A model generated the notes under the pieces. The model did no database searches, had not been told where the DNA came from, and saw only the letters and a program-made list of their open reading frames with translations. A program made the position numbers and the translations under genes. Shown piece after piece: positions 1 through 4,671 of a DNA stretch of 13,630 nt (the stretch's first letter is position 1; each line of letters starts with the position of its first letter). The stretch comes from Candidatus Eiseniibacteriota bacterium. Its GTDB lineage: Bacteria > Joyebacterota > Joyebacteria > Joyebacterales > Joyebacteraceae. The stretch spans positions 1 through 13,630 of the forward strand of contig JAUWBY010000038.1 in NCBI GenBank assembly GCA_030609605.1, given 5' to 3'.

Positions 1-269
1 GCTTCGTAGGTTCGGTGGTGGTTTTCAGCAGTCGGCCTGGATTGGTCGCGATGTACCCATGCGCTACCTCGATGACTGAGATTCGATTTGGTGTCCCCGC
101 GAGAGTGTGTTATCCTGCCAATCCACAAGGTATCAAAAGACGGTCGTGGCGGAAGCTGCCGGGTCGTCGGCAACGGTGCTCTGGCGGATTCGATATCGGG
201 CAATGCCAGAGTGGCCGGTTTCGCTGCGGCATCTGTCTGCTGACGCTGAGACAACTCCTGGGGGCGACG
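1..269. other. Upstream non-coding region of the HIT gene
   Basis: I see no convincing gene here. An open frame runs into the HIT gene from position 15, but its translation is arginine- and cysteine-rich without family resemblance, and HIT proteins normally begin close to their CxxC zinc knuckle. The stretch probably holds the HIT promoter and leader. The possible -35/-10 pair at 88-116 is listed separately. Confidence 0.5.
88..116 (+). promoter_or_regulatory. Possible sigma-70-type promoter for the HIT gene
   Basis: TTGGTG (88-93) and TATCCT (111-116) are separated by 17 bases. The match to TTGACA/TATAAT is only partial, 3 of 6 and 4 of 6. It would give a leader of about 145 bases before the ATG at 270. 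The call rests on spacing and partial consensus only. Confidence 0.3.
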
Positions 270-689
270 ATGGATCACAGTGTCCCTCACAACGACCTTC
301 CTCCGGATCACGATCCCGACTGCCTCTTCTGCTCTGAGAAGGTGCGGGCAAGGACGATCGCCGAGAACGGTACCGTCTTCGCAATCGAGGACGCGTTCCC
401 AGTGACACCCGGACACATTCTTCTGATCCCGACACGCCACACACGCGACTACTTCACGATGACATCACAGGAACACGGCGACACCGACGAGCTCTTGAGT
501 ATCCTCAAGGAGAAGCTCTGCCGCGAGGATGATTCCATCACGGGCTTCAATATCGGTGTCAACTGCGGGGAGTCCGCGGGCCAGACGATCATGCACGCCC
601 ACATCCACCTGATCCCAAGGAGGGATGGGGATGTGGATGAGCCGATGGGTGGGGTGAGGGGTGTGGTTGCGGCGAGGCAGGGGTATTGA
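270..689 (+). CDS. HIT family protein (histidine-triad nucleotide hydrolase/transferase)
   Basis: This 139-residue cytoplasmic protein of the histidine-triad superfamily would hydrolyse or transfer nucleotides from substrates such as AMP conjugates or dinucleoside polyphosphates; the exact substrate cannot be read from sequence. A zinc-knuckle-like CLFC lies at residues 18-21. The core strand reads PGHILLIPTRH (47-57). The signature HAHIHLIPRR starts at residue 109, with the triad H109, H111 and H113. The C-terminus GGVRGVV...QGY is typical of bacterial HIT proteins. I start at ATG 270 because it sits just before the knuckle and gives the usual family length; the ribosome site is weak (GGGGGCG). 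The frame stays open upstream to position 15, but that part looks non-coding. The last 127 bases of the gene recur, diverged, at 4233-4352. The gene stands alone, with a cassette array beginning about 110 bases downstream. Confidence 0.9.
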   Translation: MDHSVPHNDLPPDHDPDCLFCSEKVRARTIAENGTVFAIEDAFPVTPGHILLIPTRHTRDYFTMTSQEHGDTDELLSILKEKLCREDDSITGFNIGVNCGESAGQTIMHAHIHLIPRRDGDVDEPMGGVRGVVAARQGY

Positions 690-690
690 G
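564..690 (+). repeat. Direct repeat copy A (3' end of the intact HIT gene)
   Basis: This stretch aligns with 4233-4352 in the same orientation. By eye there are about 13 mismatches in 120 aligned bases, plus one 1-base and one 6-base gap, so roughly 89% identity. The match covers the histidine-triad coding region and stops exactly after the stop codon. The sequences beyond are unrelated, so the repeat is a gene-fragment duplication or independently acquired homologue and not a mobile-element end. Confidence 0.85.
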
Positions 691-740
691 GACGAGGAGT
701 AGTGGTCATAGCGGATCATAGAGGCGGCGTGGGATGCAGC

Positions 741-759
741 CTCGGTGCGCCGCACCGAG
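741..759. other. Perfect 8-bp hairpin between the HIT gene and cassette 1
   Basis: CTCGGTGC (741-748) and GCACCGAG (752-759) form a perfect inverted repeat around a 3-base loop. It lies 52 bases after the HIT stop. No T-run follows, so an intrinsic terminator is doubtful. It could be the central hairpin of a decayed attC before cassette 1, but no inverse-core sequence ending in AAC is visible upstream of it. Confidence 0.4.
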
Positions 760-801
760 CAGGGTGCTGGAGACGTGTGCTTGGACGCTGCCGAACTGTA
801 G

Positions 802-1626
802 TTAGGGGCACCGCCGGTGAGGTGGCAATGGATGACTGGGCCGACATACAGACTGGAGATCTTGGGATCATCGTGGCGGGATTCCAGATCTGTCAGCATT
901 GCGGCATCGTAGATCGAGACAGGGAGCGTACTCGCATAGGCTACCCATGCCCGGTGTGTGGTCTGCCAAGCCCGGTCGGGCAGACGTACTTCAGTGATAC
1001 CGTCCTGGAGCTGATAGACCTGACGCACGAGATCCATACGCTGACGGCAGAACCTCCCGCCGAATCACGACTGCGCGATAGCCATAGGGCTGCAGCCATC
1101 ATCTTCTTCTGTACGCTCGGTGAGGTTCTCCTGACACACTTCCTTCGCGAGATTATGTGTGCGATGGGGAAGTCTGCGGAGGTAATCCAGCAGGCCTTGC
1201 GCGACACGATGTATGCGAGAGACCGCTGCAACAGTCTGTTTCCCGAACTCGTTGACGCTTCGTGGCGGGATGCCCTCCAAGCGATCTCAGCTGACGCCGA
1301 GTTCGACTTCGTGGAGACCTTCGAGTTCTACTTGGAGCGTACGAAGCAGCGCAATCTCGTCGTCCACGAAGGACACGTGTGGTCTGCAGGCCCCGAGACG
1401 GTCCATGCCTGCCTTGACCACGTGTGGCCGCTTGTTTCGATGTTCGTTGCCCTGCACAACAAGTATGTTGTCCGGGAGCTAAAGAGAAGGGGCTCCAAGC
1501 ACTGATCGGCGGGCCCCTAACTAGCGCATGCAGCCGACGAGCTTGTCTGTCACGTCGGATGCAGTCGCGGCTACGCCGCTTGCACCTGCCGCGCCAGCCT
1601 TAACGCTCGCAGCTGATGCGCGGTTG
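802..1626 (+). mobile_element. Integron-type gene cassette 1 (HEPN-like gene plus attC)
   Basis: The cassette begins after the G of a GTTAGGG core site at 801 and ends at the G of GTTAGAC at 1626. The opening GTTAGGGGC (801-809) is the exact reverse complement of GCCCCTAAC at 1513-1521, the inverse core of the cassette's own attC. The complementarity continues beyond nine bases through CCGCCG/CGGCGG with one bulged base. Only 26 bases separate the left boundary from the start codon, and one gene almost fills the element, as in classical cassettes. It is 825 bp long. No integrase gene lies within the window. Confidence 0.8.
828..1505 (+). CDS. Zinc-ribbon protein with a HEPN-like RNase motif (cassette-borne)
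   Basis: The 225-residue protein is the only gene in cassette 1. Two CxxC pairs (C22/C25 and C41/C44) form a small N-terminal zinc-ribbon-like module. The rest is predicted mostly helical and contains R-N-L-V-V-H at residues 175-180, the Rx4H pattern that marks the active site of HEPN ribonucleases, many of which are toxins or defence effectors. The HEPN assignment is an inference from this motif and its position in a C-terminal helical region. ATG 828 is chosen because GAGGT lies four bases upstream and because the longer frame from 702 would cross the cassette boundary at 801. The stop codon is followed within 10 bases by the attC. No partner antitoxin is visible. Such genes are normally read from an integron promoter, and none is seen here. 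Confidence 0.7.
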   Translation: MDDWADIQTGDLGIIVAGFQICQHCGIVDRDRERTRIGYPCPVCGLPSPVGQTYFSDTVLELIDLTHEIHTLTAEPPAESRLRDSHRAAAIIFFCTLGEVLLTHFLREIMCAMGKSAEVIQQALRDTMYARDRCNSLFPELVDASWRDALQAISADAEFDFVETFEFYLERTKQRNLVVHEGHVWSAGPETVHACLDHVWPLVSMFVALHNKYVVRELKRRGSKH

Positions 1627-1632
1627 TTAGAC
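1515..1632. other. attC recombination site between cassettes 1 and 2
   Basis: The 118-bp site has the standard architecture. The inverse core CCCTAAC (1515-1521) and the core GTTAGAC (1626-1632) close the structure. GCGCAT-CAGC (1524-1534) pairs with GCTGATGCGC (1612-1621), leaving G1530 unpaired as the single extrahelical base expected on the left arm. CGAGC (1538-1542) pairs with GCTCG (1605-1609). A central stem follows: TGCA/TGCA (1560-1563 with 1581-1584) and GCGGC/GCCGC (1567-1571 with 1575-1579) around a 3-base loop. An integron integrase would act on the folded single strand, cutting between G1626 and T1627. Confidence 0.85.
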
Positions 1633-1678
1633 GGCGACGATTCATGCTGGAACTACAGGGAACGGTGCGGAGGCTGAG

Positions 1679-2473
1679 GTGACGCAGCAAATGACGATAG
1701 CCGAGTTCATCCGTGTCTTCAATGAAGCTACCGGTGCGGAGTACAGAGTCACAGACCATCCGGATGAGTCCAATCGCAGCTCACGCGATATCGATGCCGT
1801 CGCTGAATCGGAAGGCGTCCCCTTGCTGGCGATCGAACACACGCTCGTACAGACGATGTCTTCGCAGAAGCTCGATGATGCGCGCTTCCAGCAGGTCTTC
1901 GTACCTATCACTAAGGAACTCGCCGACGAGATGCCGCCAGACCTCGAGGTGATTCTTAACCATGGAGCTCTTCAGCCTAGAACAGATTGGGCGGCCATCG
2001 CCGAGAGCATGAAAGCGTGGCTTCGCGCGAACGTGGCCGCGTTCGCTATTGGGTTCAAAGAGCATCGTGTTCCAGGAGTTCCGTTCGGGGTTTCTGTTCT
2101 TCGTCCCAAGGACGGGATTGGTCTGCCGTTCCAGATCATGCGGATGGCTACCCCGGATGAGCTGCGCCCGCAGACGATCGAGTGCGTACGCGCGGCGTTG
2201 GCCAGCAAGGATGACCAGCTACAGAAGTATTCGGATTCCGGTGCCACGACCGTGCTCCTCCTCGAGTCGCAGGACTGGGTGCTCGTTGATGCACTGGACA
2301 TCCACGCCGCCTATCTCGCGGCGCGCGCAGCAGTGCGGGCGCCCCACATACATCAGGTGTGGTTTGCGCGGATCCACGAGCCCGGCGGGCAGTACGGCGT
2401 CCTCTGCTTTGACGGACCTCAGGCAATCATGGACGCTGTCAACCCCGCCAACTTGGAGTGGAGGAGCAGCTAG
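1679..2473 (+). CDS. Uncharacterised cassette protein with a nuclease-like E-H-T motif
   Basis: I do not recognise a named family for this 264-residue protein. GTG 1679 is preferred as start: GGAGG sits five bases upstream, while the in-frame ATG at 1691 would be too far from it. Near the N-terminus, D37 and D39 are followed by LAIEHT (residues 50-55). That D...ExT arrangement recalls variants of the PD-(D/E)XK nuclease core, where T can replace the lysine. Further on, QKY (182-184) leads to VLLLESQDW (192-200), a hydrophobic strand with acidic residues. There is no signal peptide or membrane segment, so a cytoplasmic protein is likely. Nuclease function is only a suggestion. The stop lies 14 bases before the attC inverse core, normal for a cassette gene. 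Confidence 0.65.
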   Translation: MTQQMTIAEFIRVFNEATGAEYRVTDHPDESNRSSRDIDAVAESEGVPLLAIEHTLVQTMSSQKLDDARFQQVFVPITKELADEMPPDLEVILNHGALQPRTDWAAIAESMKAWLRANVAAFAIGFKEHRVPGVPFGVSVLRPKDGIGLPFQIMRMATPDELRPQTIECVRAALASKDDQLQKYSDSGATTVLLLESQDWVLVDALDIHAAYLAARAAVRAPHIHQVWFARIHEPGGQYGVLCFDGPQAIMDAVNPANLEWRSS

Positions 2474-2487
2474 CGCCAAACGCCGCT

Positions 2488-2562
2488 GTCTAACGACTGG
2501 CGTACACCGCCTCCCATTCCTGCGCGACGTCACTCGGCCTGTATTCCGCTTTGCGGCTGGCC
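2488..2562. other. Partial attC site at the end of cassette 2
   Basis: The inverse core GTCTAAC (2488-2494) is present and complementary to the start of its cassette. A central hairpin is visible: CCGC (2546-2549) with GCGG (2553-2556) around TTT, framed by the self-complementary GGCC at 2536-2539 and 2559-2562. The right arm complementary to GACTGGCGTAC and the GTTRRRY core are not found, so the site seems decayed or cut off and may no longer recombine. Confidence 0.5.
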
Positions 2563-2653
2563 TCCCTCCGTCAGCGCCTCGAGTCTGCTGGTTCCTGCTC
2601 CGCAGTGCACGCACCCCAACCTCCCCTCCATCAACAAAACCCCGCGAAAGAAG

Positions 2654-2682
2654 TGGAAACTGAGATCACTGCACGCTACAAT
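2654..2682 (+). promoter_or_regulatory. Possible promoter of the beta-helix gene
   Basis: TGGAAA (2654-2659) and TACAAT (2677-2682) are spaced by exactly 17 bases, with 4 of 6 and 5 of 6 matches to the sigma-70 consensus. The predicted start of transcription near 2689 would leave a leader of about 60 bases before the TTG at 2750. It lies outside the cassette array, so the beta-helix gene would have its own promoter. Confidence 0.4.
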
Positions 2683-2749
2683 AACGTCTCGACGGTCTTG
2701 TTCCCAGCGCGAGTTCGCATGAGAGGTGAGACTCCTGACGGAGGTTCCC

Positions 2750-4099
2750 TTGCATCTTCCCCGACCCTTGATCGTGGCAACGCTCCTGCTCCTGCTGCCG
2801 CTTCTCATCTCTGCGGCGACCATTCACGTCCCATCACAGGAACCCACTATTCAGGCTGGGCTCGGCGCAGCCAGTGCTGGCGACACCGTGCTCATCAGCT
2901 GTGGCACCTACTACGAGCACGATCTCACTATGTCATCGGGCGTGACGCTCCTCGGTGAGACCGGGGAGGCGGAGAGCGTGATCATCGACGCTGAGTACCT
3001 AGCGAGGGTATTCTACCTGGTTGGAGTCGGCGGAGGCGCCTCGATCGAAGGACTGACCATTCGCCACGGCTTCTCGGGCTATGCTCCTGGCGGCGCGATG
3101 TACTGCGAGGCGTGTTCACTCCAAATCACAGACGTCAGGTTCGAGGACAACTCGGCGTACGACAACGGTGGAGCTCTCTACTGCTTCGAGTCGGAGCTCT
3201 GGTTGTCTGACGTTGTCTTCGAGGGGAACACGGCTCACATGGGCGGTTCCGGGGGAGCGATCTACGCCGACTGGTCGCCTGCAGAGCTGTCCGGTGCGGT
3301 GTTCACGGAGAACACTTGTGAGGCAGACGGTGGGGCGGTGTACCTGACGAACTCGCCAGGTCCGATTAACGACGTGACGTTCTCAGGGAATACTGCTGGT
3401 TCAGAGGGCGGAGGTCTCTACTGCTATCGCTGTTCACCGCATGTGACTGATGTCGTGTTTGAACTCAATCATGCCGATCGCGACGGCGGCGGCATGTTCT
3501 GCTACTACTACGCGAAGCCTGTCCTGACGGACGTCCTCTTCGCCGAGAACTCAGCGAGTCGACACGCTGGTGGTCTTCACATGAAGACGTACGCGAACGG
3601 GAGCCTCACGAACGTCACGTTCTGGCGAAACACGGCCGTGGAGTACGGCGGGGGAATGGTCCTCATGAGCTGGACGCATCCCCCACTGACCTCGTGTACG
3701 TTTGCCGATAACTCCGCCGGTATGAATGGCGGCGGCCTGTTCTGCATCAACGAATCGTCGCCTGCGCTGAACCGGGTCATCATCGCGTTCTCGTCTTCAG
3801 GGGAAGGGATCTACGGGATGGACGACTCGAATCCCACGCTCGCCTGCTGTGACGTGTGGGGCAACGCGGGAGGGGGGTACGGAGGGACCGTTCCGGATCA
3901 GACCGGCATCGTTGGGAACATCGCCGAAGACCCGCTGTTCTGCGGGATGCCTTCAGGCGACCTCACGATCGATGCTGCGTCTCCGTGCGCACCTGAGAAC
4001 AGCGACTGCGAAATGTTGATGGGTGCACACGGCATTGGGTGTGGGGGCGTGGCGGTGGAGAAGAAGAGCTGGGGTGCGATCAAGGGAATGTACAGGTGA
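2750..4099 (+). CDS. Secreted right-handed parallel beta-helix protein with Pmp-like repeats
   Basis: The 449-residue product begins with a signal peptide: LPRP, then the hydrophobic run VATLLLLLPLLI and a small-residue SAA cleavage region. It is therefore exported to the cell surface or outside. The mature start TIHVPSQEPTIQ with GDTVLI is typical of the first coils of NosD/pectate-lyase-like helices. About eight coils follow, each with an FxxN segment (FEDN, FEGN, FTEN, FSGN, FELN, FAEN, FWRN, FADN) and a GGAL/GGAI/GGGL-type turn, the pairing known from chlamydial Pmp proteins. Many coils carry a cysteine after the turn. The protein ends in SWGAIKGMYR, possibly a sorting or anchoring tail. 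TTG 2750 is favoured because GGAGGT stands four bases before it and it gives a clean signal peptide; GTG 2726 in frame is the alternative. Likely role is adhesion or carbohydrate binding; no catalytic residues are evident. Confidence 0.8.
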   Translation: MHLPRPLIVATLLLLLPLLISAATIHVPSQEPTIQAGLGAASAGDTVLISCGTYYEHDLTMSSGVTLLGETGEAESVIIDAEYLARVFYLVGVGGGASIEGLTIRHGFSGYAPGGAMYCEACSLQITDVRFEDNSAYDNGGALYCFESELWLSDVVFEGNTAHMGGSGGAIYADWSPAELSGAVFTENTCEADGGAVYLTNSPGPINDVTFSGNTAGSEGGGLYCYRCSPHVTDVVFELNHADRDGGGMFCYYYAKPVLTDVLFAENSASRHAGGLHMKTYANGSLTNVTFWRNTAVEYGGGMVLMSWTHPPLTSCTFADNSAGMNGGGLFCINESSPALNRVIIAFSSSGEGIYGMDDSNPTLACCDVWGNAGGGYGGTVPDQTGIVGNIAEDPLFCGMPSGDLTIDAASPCAPENSDCEMLMGAHGIGCGGVAVEKKSWGAIKGMYR

Positions 4100-4139
4100 G
4101 TCCTATCCGATCATCTGAATGACCTTGGTAGGAGGATGC

Positions 4140-4351
4140 ATGGCATCACGCTACTTGGGCGGTCTCAGCAAGGATGAAAGAGCGGATCTCGAGAAGCGTC
4201 TGCTGGAGTCCCAGCGGGGCACGTGCTTCATCTGTGGGAGTCCGCAGAGCAGACGATCATGCATGCCCACATCCACCTGATTGCGAGGAGGGATGGGGAT
4301 GAGTTGATGGGTGGGGTGAGCGGCGTGGTTGCGGGGAGGCAGGGGTATTGA
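4140..4351 (+). pseudogene. Chimeric remnant: start of an HNH-type protein fused to a truncated HIT gene
   Basis: ATG 4140 has GGAGG four bases upstream and opens a 46-codon frame that stops at 4278. Its first part (MASRYLGG, then KRLLESQ and GTCFICG) looks like the N-terminus of an HNH endonuclease, CFIC being the first zinc-binding pair; this family call is from memory. From about 4233 the DNA switches to the tail of a HIT gene. In a different frame, from 4237 to the stop at 4349-4351, it still encodes the HIT signature HAHIHLIARR and the GGV...GVV...QGY end without interruption. Compared with the intact HIT gene, one base is missing at the join, which puts the HIT part out of frame with the HNH part. 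Both parent genes place a C-G-E-like codon run near the join, so recombination at short homology is plausible. It is unlikely to make a functional product. Confidence 0.65.
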
Positions 4352-4352
4352 G
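4233..4352 (+). repeat. Direct repeat copy B (HIT gene tail fragment)
   Basis: This is the second copy of the 564-690 sequence, roughly 89% identical by eye, with a 1-base gap at the left end and a 6-base in-frame gap after GGGGATG. The HIT reading frame inside it is intact, so the source was a functional HIT gene and the loss of its 5' part is probably recent. The two copies flank about 3.5 kb carrying the cassettes and the beta-helix gene. Confidence 0.85.
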
Positions 4353-4362
4353 AACGTATCAG

Positions 4363-4407
4363 CGATGGATGGGTCGGGCTCCCGACATGACGGGAGACCC
4401 ATCATCG
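4363..4407. other. Long bulged hairpin downstream of the HIT fragment
   Basis: CGAT-GATGGGT (4363-4374, with G4367 unpaired) and CTCCCG (4379-4384) pair with CGGGAG (4391-4396) and ACCCATC-ATCG (4397-4407). The result is a 17-bp stem with a 1-base bulge, a 4-base bulge on the left arm and a 6-base loop. No T-run follows, so it is not a standard terminator. A structured leader RNA or recombination relic is possible. Confidence 0.55.
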
Positions 4408-4627
4408 TGCGCGATGTGGCAGGGGCGGTTTCGGTCACGCTGTATCTTCGAAGGTGTCCAAGTGTAGTCGCACTGACCGCATCTGCTTGGCGACATCTTG
4501 TGCTTGGGATCCATTCACTTCAAGCGGATGCGCCAGTCTTAGGAGTGGTGCAATTACCGGGGGCAGGTCGGACGAATGTTGGTATGCCGGGTCTCACAAG
4601 GTTGCCCTCAGTAGCAAGTTGTTCTGT

Positions 4628-4642
4628 CTCCCCTTAGGGGAG
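4628..4642. promoter_or_regulatory. Perfect 6-bp hairpin/palindrome just before the helicase gene
   Basis: CTCCCC (4628-4633) and GGGGAG (4637-4642) flank TTA, ending 29 bases before the helicase ATG. It could act as an operator for a repressor or as an RNA hairpin. No regulator gene is found in the operon, so its function is a guess. Confidence 0.35.
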
Positions 4643-4671
4643 GCCCGGCACTACATCGAGAGGTCTGTGAG

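Larger units (their letters stand above)
1627..2562 (+). mobile_element. Integron-type gene cassette 2, right end degenerate or truncated
   Basis: The left boundary follows the G of GTTAGAC at 1626-1632. The complementary inverse core GTCTAAC lies at 2488-2494, directly behind the gene, and the complementarity partly extends outward: GTTAGACnGCGnCG on the left matches CGnCGCnGTCTAAC on the right. The cassette is mostly one gene. The right boundary cannot be placed because no GTTRRRY core follows within the next 200 bases; the end given is the last base of the visible central hairpin. Confidence 0.65.
4352..4671. other. Non-coding leader region of the defence-like operon
   Basis: These 320 bases hold no convincing gene; the short open frames have no family features. 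The region contains two inverted repeats (4363-4407 and 4628-4642) and must carry the promoter of the helicase operon unless transcription enters from upstream. I could not find a good -35/-10 pair. The ribosome site of the helicase, GAGAGGT at 4658-4664, lies at its right end. Confidence 0.5.

Noticed and set aside
15..269. Open frame extending the HIT gene upstream by 85 codons
   Set aside because: The translation is arginine/cysteine-rich with no family match, and HIT proteins normally start close to the CxxC; ATG 270 gives the usual size.
741..759. Intrinsic terminator for the HIT gene
   Set aside because: The hairpin is perfect but no T-run follows and it is 52 bases past the stop, so I list it only as a hairpin.
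702..827. Upstream extension of the HEPN-like gene
   Set aside because: It crosses the cassette boundary at 801 and lacks a ribosome site, while ATG 828 has one.
465..1037. Minus-strand frame of 190 codons, and a similar one at 4151-4438, sharing a proline/histidine-rich segment
   Set aside because: The shared segment is the antisense of the repeated HIT tail. The similarity reflects the DNA repeat, not a real protein family.
2049..2663. 204-codon frame overlapping cassette gene 2
   Set aside because: Arginine/serine-rich frame-shifted shadow of the cassette 2 gene, running across the partial attC.
4329..4637. 102-codon frame in the leader before the helicase
   Set aside because: It starts inside the HIT fragment, has no clear ribosome site, and shows no recognisable motif.
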